From: Terribacillus saccharophilus
GTDB taxonomy: Bacteria; Bacillota; Bacilli; Bacillales; Amphibacillaceae
NCBI RefSeq assembly: GCF_002272745.1
Contig: NZ_NPBD01000015.1
Location: 1 to 64,000, forward strand
DNA: 64,000 bases
Direction of reading: 5' to 3'
The position numbers and the translations under genes were made by a program. The notes beneath the pieces are model-generated. The model saw nothing but the letters and a program-made list of their open reading frames with translations, searched no databases and had not been told where the DNA came from. Positions within the stretch are counted from its first letter, which is position 1, and each line of letters begins with the position of its first letter. Below are positions 35,477 through 44,224 of this stretch, one piece after another.

Positions 35477-36868
35477 ATGACTGATAACAGGAAAATTGCT
35501 GAGGAAGTCATCGAAGCAATCGGAGGAAAAGAGAACGTTTCCTCTTTAGCTCATTGTGCAACTCGCCTACGGATCGTCGTACATGATAAGGAGAAGATTG
35601 ATAAGGAGAAAGTCGAAAATATCGATAAGGTTAAAGGTGCATTTTTTAACTCTGGACAATACCAAATCATTTTTGGAACCGGTACTGTAAATAAAATCTA
35701 TGATGAGCTGCAGGAAATCGGTATCGGTGGTGCATCTGTACAGGAAGTTAAACAAGCTGCTAAAAAGGAAGGGTCTGCTTTCCAACGGGCAATCCGGACT
35801 TTCGGGGATGTCTTCGTACCGATCATCCCCGTCCTTGTCGCGACCGGTTTATTTATGGGACTACGTGGTCTGCTGACACAGGACCAAATTCTCAATCTAT
35901 TCGGCTTGGTTCCAGCAGATATTCCCGCGAACTTCCTCTTATTTACGGAAGTTCTAACTGATACTGCATTTGCCTTTCTCCCTGCACTCGTCGCTTGGTC
36001 ATCTTTTAAAGTATTCGGTGGAAGTCCTGTTTTAGGTATTGTATTAGGTTTAATGCTAGTCAATCCTGCTTTGCCCAATGCATATGAAGTAGCAAATGGA
36101 TCAGCAGAAGCCATTACCCTATTTGGTTTTATACCTGTAGTAGGTTACCAAGGATCTGTACTGCCTGCTTTCTTCATTGGACTGATTGGTGCGAAATTAG
36201 AAAGAGCATTACGCCATCGTATAACAGAAGCTCTTGATTTGATTCTTACCCCCTTCCTTACATTGACTCTTATGATCACTTTGGGACTGTTTGCAATTGG
36301 TCCAATCTTCCATTCCCTTGAGGACCTTGTCTTAACTGGCACATTAGCTGTATTGGACTTACCATTCGGGATTGCTGGATTATTGATCGGTTCTCTCAAT
36401 CAGCTAGTTGTGGTCACAGGTGTGCATCATATCTTCAACTTCCTTGAAATACAGCTATTGGAGAATCGCGGACTAAATCCTTTCAATGCAATCATTACAT
36501 GCGGTATGGCTGCTCAAGGCGCTGCTTGTTTAGCTGTTGGTCTAAAGACAAAGGACGCTAAATTGAAGGCGCTAGCGTTACCATCATCTTTCTCTGCATT
36601 TCTTGGTATATCGGAACCCGCTATCTTTGGCGTCAACTTAAGATTCATTAAGCCTTTTATCATGGGACTGATTGGCGGAGGTGTCGGAGGTTTCCTTGCT
36701 TCCCTATTCGATTTAGCCGGAACAGGAATGAGTGTGACTGTCATACCAGGCACACTGCTCTATCTGAATAGTCAGCTTCCGTTTTATATCCTGATAAACT
36801 TGGTTGCTATGGCAGTAGCATTCACGCTAACTTGGATGTTCGGTTATAAAGATCCAAGGAGATTGTAA
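35477..36868 (+). CDS. scrA: PTS sucrose-specific EIIBC component
   Basis: A 463-residue permease. The N-terminal EIIB domain has the phosphocysteine in AHCATRLR (about C27), followed by a long EIIC membrane domain with about ten helices. GAAAGGGTG precedes the ATG. No EIIA domain is present, so it must use an EIIA from elsewhere, as SacP/SacX-type enzymes use EIIA-Glc. Confidence 0.92.
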   Translation: MTDNRKIAEEVIEAIGGKENVSSLAHCATRLRIVVHDKEKIDKEKVENIDKVKGAFFNSGQYQIIFGTGTVNKIYDELQEIGIGGASVQEVKQAAKKEGSAFQRAIRTFGDVFVPIIPVLVATGLFMGLRGLLTQDQILNLFGLVPADIPANFLLFTEVLTDTAFAFLPALVAWSSFKVFGGSPVLGIVLGLMLVNPALPNAYEVANGSAEAITLFGFIPVVGYQGSVLPAFFIGLIGAKLERALRHRITEALDLILTPFLTLTLMITLGLFAIGPIFHSLEDLVLTGTLAVLDLPFGIAGLLIGSLNQLVVVTGVHHIFNFLEIQLLENRGLNPFNAIITCGMAAQGAACLAVGLKTKDAKLKALALPSSFSAFLGISEPAIFGVNLRFIKPFIMGLIGGGVGGFLASLFDLAGTGMSVTVIPGTLLYLNSQLPFYILINLVAMAVAFTLTWMFGYKDPRRL

Positions 36869-36917
36869 AGCAGTTCATCCTTTTTCTATAAATTGAGCAG
36901 TCCTGGATGAGACAAAT

Positions 36918-36945
36918 TAAAAAGCGCCCAACTGGGCGCCTTATT
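36918..36945. terminator. Bidirectional terminator, scrA / ykvA-like
   Basis: AGCGCCCA pairs with TGGGCGCC/T across AC; T-run on the minus side (TTTTTAA) and AT-rich on the plus side. It separates convergent genes. Confidence 0.85.
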
Positions 36946-37246
36946 ATATATTTATAATTTTATTGTCGTTTCGATCAACATCAAACTTGTCTTTCAAATG
37001 TGCCGGAGCCATCTTTATGATGAGCTGCAGAATAAATGTTGCTACTGCAAGGTCATCCACGATACCGATTCCGATAAGGAAGTCAGGTATCAAATCGAAT
37101 GGGAAGACAAAGTACAGGACAATCAATGCAACTGCTGTTACTTTCTTGGCTGCTGCCACCTCTTTGGCTGTGAAGAAAGCTTTCAAAAATGGAATCGACT
37201 TGCGGAAATTGAACAGAAAACGGAGCCTGCTCCATAGTCTGGTCAT
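36944..37246 (-). CDS. YkvA family DUF1232 membrane protein
   Basis: A 100-residue protein with two hydrophobic segments and the DUF1232 core FPFDLIPDFLIGIGIVDDL. Function unknown. ATG 37246 follows AAGGAAGGATG. A sigma-A-like promoter TTGTGA-N17-TAAAAT lies about 60 bp upstream. Confidence 0.85.
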   Translation of the reverse strand: MTRLWSRLRFLFNFRKSIPFLKAFFTAKEVAAAKKVTAVALIVLYFVFPFDLIPDFLIGIGIVDDLAVATFILQLIIKMAPAHLKDKFDVDRNDNKIINI

Positions 37247-37321
37247 ATCATCCTTCCTTTCTGCCCCAAATAGAGCTATTCCCATTTTAAGGGATAAAGG
37301 ACTTTTTCACAACTTAAAAGC

Positions 37322-37350
37322 AAAAAGCCCAGCAATTTATGCTGGGCTTC
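37322..37350 (-). terminator. Terminator after typA
   Basis: Minus strand GAAGCCCAGCA pairs with TGCTGGGCTTTT region across TAAAT, followed by TTTTGC. Confidence 0.9.
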
Positions 37351-37354
37351 TTTT

Positions 37355-39181
37355 TTATGCTTTTTTCTTTTTCGTAGCTTTTTCACGTTCGTTCTTGTTA
37401 AGGATTTTCTTACGAAGACGGATAGATTCCGGTGTTACTTCGCAATATTCATCATCGTTCAAGTACTCGATTGCCTCTTCAAGAGACAAGTCGCGTGTTT
37501 TACGAATTGTGGACGTTTGGTCCTTGTTTGCTGAACGTACGTTAGTTAGGTGTTTTTCCACAGTAATGTTAACTGTAAGGTCATTATCACGGCTGTGCTC
37601 ACCAACGATCATTCCCGCATACACATCTGTACCAGGAGCTACGAAGATAATACCGCGATCCTCAAGTTTCATGATACCGTAAGTGGATGCTTTACCTTGT
37701 TCAAGGGCAACAAGTACACCTTTCGCTCTTCCGCCAACCTGACCAGCAATGACAGGCTCATACCCATCAAATGTGTGGTTCAAGATACCGAATCCGCGTG
37801 TCTGAGACATGAACTCAGTAGAATAACCGATCAATCCACGGGAAGGCACACGGAACTCAAGACGGACTTGACCGTTACCTTGGTTGATCATGTCAACCAT
37901 TTCCCCTTTACGGGAACCTAAGGACTCCATTACAGCACCTGTGTAATCTTCCGGTACGTCTGCTTGTACGCGTTCTACCGGTTCACACATTTTGCCGTCG
38001 ATTTCCTTAAGGATTACCTGTGGTTTGGACAATTGAAGCTCATAGCCTTCGCGGCGCATGTTCTCAATCAGGATGGAAAGGTGAAGCTCTCCACGTCCAG
38101 ATACTGTCCAAGCATCAGGAGAATCAGTTGGATCTACACGAAGACTTACATCTGTCTCCAGCTGGTTAAGCAAACGTTCTTCGATTTTACGGGAAGTGAT
38201 ATATTTACCTTCTTTACCCGCAAACGGACTGTTGTTTACTAGGAATGTCATCTGCAATGTTGGTTCATCAATACGTGGAACCGGCAATGCTTCCTGAGCA
38301 TTTACTGAGCAGACAGTCTCTCCAACGTTGATGTCCTCAAGACCAGCAACGGCAACGATGTCACCAGCTTTTGCTTCAGTGATTTCAATTCGTTTCAAAC
38401 CGATGAAACCGAATAGTTTTGTAATACGGAAATTCTTCACAGAACCGTCTTTCTTCATCAGGGCAACCTGATCGCCGACTTTAACGGCACCACGGAAGAT
38501 ACGACCAACACCAATACGGCCAAGGAAGTCGTTGTAATCCAAGATAGTAACCTGGAATTGCAAGCCTTCATCAGAGTTATCGATTGGAGCAGGGATATTG
38601 TCCATGATTGTTTTGAAGATGGCATCCATGGATTCCACTTGTCCTTCAGGCTCTTCACCGGAAGTACCGTTCAATGCTGACGCATAGACAACTGGGAATT
38701 CAAGCTGGTCATCATCCGCACCAAGTTCGATGAATAGATCAAGTACTTCATCGATAACATGCTCAGGACGTGCACTCGGTTTGTCGATTTTGTTCACGAC
38801 AACAACTGGAGTAAGTTTCTGTTCCAAAGCTTTTTTCAATACGAAACGAGTCTGAGGCATTGCGCCTTCATAAGCATCCACAACAAGTAAAACGCCGTCT
38901 ACCATTTTCAGTACGCGTTCTACCTCACCACCGAAATCGGCGTGTCCTGGAGTATCCAATATGTTAATACGAGTATCGTTATAATTAATCGCAGTGTTTT
39001 TCGCAAGAATTGTAATACCGCGCTCTTTTTCCAAGTCATTGGAATCCATTGCGCGCTCATCCACGTGCTCATTATCACGGAAAGTACCAGAATATTTTAG
39101 CAACTGGTCAACCAAAGTCGTTTTCCCGTGGTCAACGTGGGCAATAATCGCGATATTGCGAATATCTTCTCTTAATTGCAT
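37355..39181 (-). CDS. typA: TypA/BipA ribosome-associated GTPase
   Basis: A 608-residue translational GTPase: [16 protein letters not shown] (G1), RGITI (G2), [11 protein letters not shown] (G3), NKID (G4), domains II, III and V, and a TypA C-terminal domain ending in a Lys-rich tail. It assists 50S assembly and growth at low temperature or under stress. ATG 39181 follows GAGGAGAC at 10 nt and aligns with the B. subtilis start. Confidence 0.96.
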   Translation of the reverse strand: MQLREDIRNIAIIAHVDHGKTTLVDQLLKYSGTFRDNEHVDERAMDSNDLEKERGITILAKNTAINYNDTRINILDTPGHADFGGEVERVLKMVDGVLLVVDAYEGAMPQTRFVLKKALEQKLTPVVVVNKIDKPSARPEHVIDEVLDLFIELGADDDQLEFPVVYASALNGTSGEEPEGQVESMDAIFKTIMDNIPAPIDNSDEGLQFQVTILDYNDFLGRIGVGRIFRGAVKVGDQVALMKKDGSVKNFRITKLFGFIGLKRIEITEAKAGDIVAVAGLEDINVGETVCSVNAQEALPVPRIDEPTLQMTFLVNNSPFAGKEGKYITSRKIEERLLNQLETDVSLRVDPTDSPDAWTVSGRGELHLSILIENMRREGYELQLSKPQVILKEIDGKMCEPVERVQADVPEDYTGAVMESLGSRKGEMVDMINQGNGQVRLEFRVPSRGLIGYSTEFMSQTRGFGILNHTFDGYEPVIAGQVGGRAKGVLVALEQGKASTYGIMKLEDRGIIFVAPGTDVYAGMIVGEHSRDNDLTVNITVEKHLTNVRSANKDQTSTIRKTRDLSLEEAIEYLNDDEYCEVTPESIRLRKKILNKNEREKATKKKKA

Positions 39182-39281
39182 GTATACATGTCTCCTCTTC
39201 TTCATGTAATCCTATCCGACTACAACCTGTTAATTATACCACAGTTCATGTGCGGCACAATAGGATAGGCAAACATTAACA

Positions 39282-40598
39282 TTATAATATTATCGTAAAG
39301 CTTGCTCCGCCTAAGTCAGACTTCCCTGCTCGAATGATACCATTATGCCGTTCAACGATCGCACGGGAAATCGCGAGGCCGAGTCCAGTTTCCCCGCCTT
39401 CACCTTTCACAAAGCGCTGGAACATATTCGGCAACAAGTCCTCTGAAATGCCCGGACCATCATCAGAAATGGTTATCTCGACTTGCCGGCTACTGCTTGG
39501 CTGAACAGAGATATGCACCTGACTTCCAGCATGGCGGACTGCATTGGACGTTATATTCATCATTGCCCGAAGCAGTTTCTCTTTATCCCCATTAATCATA
39601 ATTGCTGCAGGTTTATTGTAGGTTAGTTTTACATTTTTATCGCTCGCCAATGGCAAGGCACGATCTATGGTCAAGTCGACAAGCTCCTTGATCTCGATTG
39701 ATTCTTCTTTATAGATACCCTCTTCACTATCCAGCTTAGCAAGCAGAATCATCTCATTAATCAGCTGTTTCAGACGATTAATTTCTGATACAACAACTTC
39801 AAGCCCATGCTCCTGATCCTTGCCTGTGAAGACACCATCCTTGATTCCTTCCGCATATCCTTGGATCGTCATGAGGGGTGTTTTCAATTCATGGCTGGCA
39901 TTTTGGAAGAATTGACGCTGAGACGTAATATATCGATTCAATTCTTTAGCCATCTCAATCGCACTTTGCTCAACCTCTTTGATTTCACCGCTTGCTTTTA
40001 CGGACTTAATATTATCGAATTCACGCCGTTGGATTTTCTTTAACTGATATTTCAATTCTGTCAGTGGTTTTACAAGGCGCTGTGTTAGGTAAGTGCTGAT
40101 TAAAATAGCTATCATGACGCCAATTAAAAAGACAAGGAAGATGCGTTGGAAGAAACTTTCCTGTACCTCTTCTAGTTCCCTAATCGGCCGGAGAATGACC
40201 ATATTTTGATTGGCGCTAGTTTCAATTGATTTGACTACATAACTATTTCGATTCTCCTGCCAAATTGTATTTTTTTGAGTTGGAGAAGTATCATATTTTT
40301 TTGCGAATCTTTCTGCATCTAATCGAACAAGGTTGGTATAGGTTACTTCCTCTGCTTCTTCATCATAAAGGAACATTTTGAGATCAAGTTTATTAAGCAT
40401 AGTATCCAATGAATCAGCACGAATGGTATCTACACCACTGATTGCTGTAAGCAGAATCTGTCCACTTTCCTCCAGCTGCCTTGTCTCATTCGTAACAAGC
40501 AGTCCTTTAAGTTGCGAGTACAAGGTAATTGCTGTGAACCCCATCACAATAATAAGCAAAGTTGTAAATGCAATATTAAGTTGTGTCTTCAGTCTCAT
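39282..40598 (-). CDS. cssS: Sensor histidine kinase, CssS-like
   Basis: A 438-residue kinase: N-terminal membrane helix (8-28), extracytoplasmic sensor (about 30-145), second helix (about 150-170), HAMP, H-box ASHELKTPLM, and HATPase with DDGPGISEDLLP and GGETGLGLAISRAI. It overlaps the regulator gene by 4 nt. The pair is divergent from an htrA-type protease, as cssRS is from htrB in B. subtilis, where it senses misfolded secreted proteins. The CssS name is by context and regulator similarity. Confidence 0.82.
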   Translation of the reverse strand: MRLKTQLNIAFTTLLIIVMGFTAITLYSQLKGLLVTNETRQLEESGQILLTAISGVDTIRADSLDTMLNKLDLKMFLYDEEAEEVTYTNLVRLDAERFAKKYDTSPTQKNTIWQENRNSYVVKSIETSANQNMVILRPIRELEEVQESFFQRIFLVFLIGVMIAILISTYLTQRLVKPLTELKYQLKKIQRREFDNIKSVKASGEIKEVEQSAIEMAKELNRYITSQRQFFQNASHELKTPLMTIQGYAEGIKDGVFTGKDQEHGLEVVVSEINRLKQLINEMILLAKLDSEEGIYKEESIEIKELVDLTIDRALPLASDKNVKLTYNKPAAIMINGDKEKLLRAMMNITSNAVRHAGSQVHISVQPSSSRQVEITISDDGPGISEDLLPNMFQRFVKGEGGETGLGLAISRAIVERHNGIIRAGKSDLGGASFTIIL

Positions 40599-41287
40599 TC
40601 TTCGTTCATCCTGAACCGATAACCAAAGCCCCAGACTGTTTCAATTGGAATGCCGTCCATTTTCTTGCGAAGTCGTTTTACTAAATCATCAACAGCTCGA
40701 TCGCTGCCGAAATAATCCTCTCCCCATACTTGTGTCAGCAATTCATCACGTGAAAAGGCACGGTTTGGATTCTGCACAAGTATTACGAGCATTTCGAATT
40801 CCTTCGCTGTTACTTCTACTTCTGCTTCATGCCAGTAAATCCGTCGTTCGCCTAATTGCAGCTGCAGGTTACCTGCTTGGAGATCCATTTGTTTCACTTG
40901 CTGTGTTTCTTGATTTGTCTGCGGATTCCATCTTTTAAACAGACGCTTTACACGTGCTACCAATTCCCTCGGACTGAAAGGTTTGGTCAAATAATCATCT
41001 CCGCCAAGCTCCAAGCCTAGAATTCTGTCGATTTCTTCATCTTTAGCTGAGATGATGATGATCGGCACCTCACTCGTTTGACGGATCTTATTACAAAGTG
41101 CGTATCCATCCATGCCCGGTAGCATGATATCCATGATCCACATGTCTGGTGTTTCTTTATCCGCAATCTCAAGCGCAAGCTCTGCTGTTTCCGCCACGCT
41201 GATCTGGTAGCCCTCTTTTTTCAGATAAGCTTCTACTATATTTCTTATATTATGATCGTCTTCGACAACGATTATATGATGTGACAT
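40595..41287 (-). CDS. cssR: OmpR-family response regulator, CssR-like
   Basis: A 230-residue regulator. The phospho-acceptor is D53 in MWIMDIMLPGMDGY; the C-terminal winged helix includes TAKEFEMLVIL and WGEDYFGSDRAVDDLVKRLRKKM, very close in pattern to remembered CssR. AAGGAG precedes the ATG. It probably activates the divergent protease gene. Confidence 0.88.
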   Translation of the reverse strand: MSHHIIVVEDDHNIRNIVEAYLKKEGYQISVAETAELALEIADKETPDMWIMDIMLPGMDGYALCNKIRQTSEVPIIIISAKDEEIDRILGLELGGDDYLTKPFSPRELVARVKRLFKRWNPQTNQETQQVKQMDLQAGNLQLQLGERRIYWHEAEVEVTAKEFEMLVILVQNPNRAFSRDELLTQVWGEDYFGSDRAVDDLVKRLRKKMDGIPIETVWGFGYRFRMNEE

Positions 41288-41465
41288 TTGATCGTACTCC
41301 TTTCTCTCTACGGTTATTTTCCCACAAAATCGTAAAAAGAAAAGACTTTCCTGCTATTTGTCCATTCCACATATTTTACATAATTGCTCCGAAAAGATGC
41401 CAAATCCAGACAGTAGAATGAGTAGTATAGAACAACGAACACACAACATAAAAGAGGTGTCTTAC

Positions 41466-42854
41466 ATGAACAGAGACAATGACAACCCATACAATGAGTA
41501 TCCAGATGATCAGCAACGCTCTTCTTCCTATGAACAAGAAAACTCCTACCCGGATGAAACGAATAAAATTTCCGAAAACGAAGAAGAACGGTCGAAATAC
41601 AGCCAAGCTATTCAAGTAGACGAACCAATCAATCAGCCGCAGCAGCCAAAACAAAAAGGCAAGGTATGGACGAGCTTCGTCAGCGGGATTGCAGGAGGGA
41701 TATTGGTACTCGCAATCGTTGCAGTGTTGGTATTTACGAATGTTTTATCCTTCGGCTCTAATGCTGCAAGCCCAGCAACCATGGGAACTAATAATACATC
41801 AACGACAAAATCAAGTAACCAGGCATTAGCAACACAAACAAGTACAGAAAACCTGACCACCGCTATACAAGACGCATCTGCAGCAGTAGTAGGAGTGGAA
41901 AATTTGCAGCAGACGGACTTATTCTCTGAATCGGAAGAAGCAGGATCTGGATCAGGTGTCATCTATAAAAAAGAAGGTGGCAAAGCGTACGTTGTTACTA
42001 ACCATCACGTTGTTGATGGTGCAACCAGCTTGGAAGTTACTCTTTCTAACGGACAAAAGGAAAAAGCAACTTTACTAGGATCGGATGAAATCAGCGACTT
42101 AGCCGTATTGGAAATCGACGGAACAAATGTAGATCAAGTAGCAACATTCGGTACTTCAGATGACCTGACTGTCGGACAGCAAGCAATCGCTATCGGTAAC
42201 CCACTAGGAGCTGAATTCGCTGGTTCTGTGACACAAGGTATCATCAGTGGACTGGATCGTTCTGTAGCTGTTGATTCCAATAATGATGGTACAGAGGATT
42301 GGGTAACAGAAGTATTGCAAACAGATGCAGCAATCAACCCTGGTAACAGCGGCGGTGCCTTGATAAACGCAAACGGCGAAATCGTCGGCATCAATTCTAT
42401 GAAGATTGCCCAAGAAGAAGTTGAGGGTATTGGGTTTGCCATTCCGATTGATGCAGCTAAACCGATCATCAATCAACTTGAGTCAACTGGCAAAGTAGAA
42501 CGTCCTTACATTGGGATCGGTGCAGTCAGCTTGGATCAAGTACCGCAAGTAAATGCGCAGGAAACATTGAACCTTCCTGAAGACGTGACACAAGGTGTTG
42601 TACTCGCTCAAGTAGTAGAAAGCTCTCCAGCAGCAGATGCTGGACTGCAGGAATACGATGTTGTAACGAAAATTGATGATCAAGATATTACCAGCATGGT
42701 CGACTTGCGCTCTTACCTGTATTCCGATAAAAATATCGGCGACGAGGTAACGGTTACGTATTACCGTGATGGGAAGAAGGAAACAACAAAGCTAACCCTA
42801 GCGAAGGAACAAACAACACAGTCCGATCAATCTACACAGCAACAACAACAATAA
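41466..42854 (+). CDS. HtrA-like membrane-anchored serine protease
   Basis: A 462-residue HtrA/DegP-type quality-control protease: acidic N-terminal cytosolic tail, one membrane helix (about 75-97), protease domain with triad His in TNHHVVDGA, Asp in SDLAVLEID and Ser in NPGNSGGAL, then one PDZ domain (about 345-435) and a Gln-rich end. The active site faces outside the membrane. ATG 41466 follows AGAGGTGT. Divergent from cssRS-like genes. Confidence 0.93.
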   Translation: MNRDNDNPYNEYPDDQQRSSSYEQENSYPDETNKISENEEERSKYSQAIQVDEPINQPQQPKQKGKVWTSFVSGIAGGILVLAIVAVLVFTNVLSFGSNAASPATMGTNNTSTTKSSNQALATQTSTENLTTAIQDASAAVVGVENLQQTDLFSESEEAGSGSGVIYKKEGGKAYVVTNHHVVDGATSLEVTLSNGQKEKATLLGSDEISDLAVLEIDGTNVDQVATFGTSDDLTVGQQAIAIGNPLGAEFAGSVTQGIISGLDRSVAVDSNNDGTEDWVTEVLQTDAAINPGNSGGALINANGEIVGINSMKIAQEEVEGIGFAIPIDAAKPIINQLESTGKVERPYIGIGAVSLDQVPQVNAQETLNLPEDVTQGVVLAQVVESSPAADAGLQEYDVVTKIDDQDITSMVDLRSYLYSDKNIGDEVTVTYYRDGKKETTKLTLAKEQTTQSDQSTQQQQQ

Positions 42855-42963
42855 GCGTTGCTTATTGATCAGATAGATGGTGGCCGCACCCTTAACAAAA
42901 ACATGATATCCCCAAAATGTCATTTTTAGCGGCCCACTACGCTCCCCCCAGAGCTTATCAAGA

Positions 42964-43000
42964 AAAAGCGATTTCCCAACTGCATGGGTGATCGCTTTTT
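42964..43000 (+). terminator. Probable htrA terminator
   Basis: AAAGCGAT with inner CCCA pairs with TGGG and ATCGCTTT, followed by six T. It is 110 bp after the stop; the intervening stretch also contains an imperfect GTGGCCGC/GCGGCCCAC hairpin but no gene. Confidence 0.75.
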
Positions 43001-43078
43001 TATATAAGGCTGTTTACATATAGATTGTTGTAAATGTTAAGTTTGCAAAAAATAGGACCTCTCTATAAGGTCAATTTA

Positions 43079-43282
43079 TCACTTTCTAATAGAACCACTG
43101 ATGAAAAGCTCATCTACTCTGGTGTCCAATACAGAAGCTATTTCAAACGCTAATTGTAATGTGGGGTCGTATTTATCATTTTCAATTGCATTTATTGTTT
43201 GTCTGGAAACCTTACAGAGTTTAGCCAGTTCTTCCTGGGATAATTTCGCTGATTTTCGTAATTCCTTAATGTTATTTTTCAT
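43079..43282 (-). CDS. XRE-family regulator, YozG-like
   Basis: A 67-residue helix-turn-helix protein: LRKSAKLSQEELAKLCKVSRQTINAIENDKYDPTL, with no further domain. Its ATG begins right before the stop of the upstream DUF2178-like gene, so the two are coupled. It probably binds the inverted repeat at the operon promoter. A weak terminator (GACCT/AGGTC plus T-run, 43047-43072) follows. Confidence 0.9.
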   Translation of the reverse strand: MKNNIKELRKSAKLSQEELAKLCKVSRQTINAIENDKYDPTLQLAFEIASVLDTRVDELFISGSIRK

Positions 43283-43588
43283 TTAATCACCATACTTTTT
43301 TCTGTAAATTAGCAGCGTTACCAGATATGTAATTATAGCCAATGTCAGAGAAACTAACGGCGAAATCCCATTACCATTATTATAAGACGTATTCCCCTGA
43401 ACAGTTATATAAATCGTTTCTACAACATGTAAAAGTAGCGTACCTATCACTATGGTAAACGCATATGATTGAGCTTTCATCTTGATAAACTTCTTTCTTT
43501 CATCTCCTTTATCAGAAAACATTGTAATAATAATCCAAATTCCGCAAACTAACAATATGAGTGAATACACAATTTTAACCCAATCCAT
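43283..43588 (-). CDS. Small membrane protein, DUF2178-like
   Basis: A 101-residue protein with three hydrophobic segments (about 5-23, 40-60, 76-95) and a short cytosolic tail. The pairing with a YozG-type XRE regulator is typical of DUF2178-type proteins; function unknown. GGAGGAAAC precedes the ATG. Confidence 0.75.
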   Translation of the reverse strand: MDWVKIVYSLILLVCGIWIIITMFSDKGDERKKFIKMKAQSYAFTIVIGTLLLHVVETIYITVQGNTSYNNGNGISPLVSLTLAIITYLVTLLIYRKKYGD

Positions 43589-43612
43589 TTTTAAGTTTCC
43601 TCCTCATTAAAA

Positions 43613-43678
43613 ATGTAAAAAGTATTTGACATTAATTATTGTAGCATCAGCTTTAAAAATGTCAAATACTTTTTACAT
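43613..43678 (-). promoter_or_regulatory. Promoter with perfect 21-bp inverted repeat (XRE operator)
   Basis: The arms at 43613-43633 and 43658-43678 are exact reverse complements (ATGTAAAAAGTATTTGACA core) with 24 bp between them. Each arm is itself an imperfect dyad TGTMAAA...TTTKACA. Minus-strand promoter TTGACA (43660-43665), 16-nt spacer, TACAAT (43638-43643): one arm covers the -35, the other lies just downstream of the -10. Confidence 0.85.
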
Positions 43679-43737
43679 CACGCAATTCGATCTCTTAGAA
43701 AACAGCATTATATAATAATAAATGGAGGTGGGATAAT

Positions 43738-44184
43738 TTGGTCGAAAAAGTTCTAGCTTACATCATATCTATCCGTAACAATACCTATCAAATGCTTGTC
43801 CATGAACACAAAGATATGCCCGAAGCAGGGTTACAGGTTCCTGGGGGCACGGTCGATCCAGGGGAAGACTTGGTAGTGGCATTACAGCGGGAAGTCTTTG
43901 AAGAGTCTGGATTGCATGATTTGTCTGCCAGTGAATTGGTTGCCAGTGCACCATTCCTTCACCCAGAAAAACAAGAGCTCCAGCTGCGGCATTTCTATTT
44001 GATTCAAACAAAGCAGCAGCTCCCCGGTACATGGGATCATCATGTCTTTGGAAAAGGAGTAGACAACGGATTGGTTTTTCGTTATACATGGTACGATTTC
44101 ACTTCTATTCCGCCACTGGCCGCTTCACAAGACCAGTTTCTGCATTTGGTCAGGAAAATAATACAGGCACATCCACGCTCTTAA
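43738..44184 (+). CDS. Nudix hydrolase
   Basis: A 148-residue protein with a complete Nudix box: GGTVDPGEDLVVALQREVFEESGL, in which REVFEE supplies the metal-binding glutamates. It hydrolyses a nucleoside diphosphate derivative; the substrate is not predictable. Start TTG 43738 follows GGAGGTGGG. It is 40 bp ahead of the glycosyltransferase gene and probably shares its transcript. Confidence 0.9.
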   Translation: MVEKVLAYIISIRNNTYQMLVHEHKDMPEAGLQVPGGTVDPGEDLVVALQREVFEESGLHDLSASELVASAPFLHPEKQELQLRHFYLIQTKQQLPGTWDHHVFGKGVDNGLVFRYTWYDFTSIPPLAASQDQFLHLVRKIIQAHPRS

Positions 44185-44224
44185 GAAATACATTATTAAC
44201 AGACTACATAAAGGAGCATGGTGC

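Noticed and set aside
35670..35685. GGAACCGGTACT inside scrA as a third operator
   Set aside because: It encodes the conserved FGTGTV segment of EIIB and is probably codon-driven.
36963..37682. 239-codon plus-strand frame
   Set aside because: Antisense to the ykvA-like gene and the end of typA; low-complexity translation rich in Ser/Arg/Phe, typical of a shadow.
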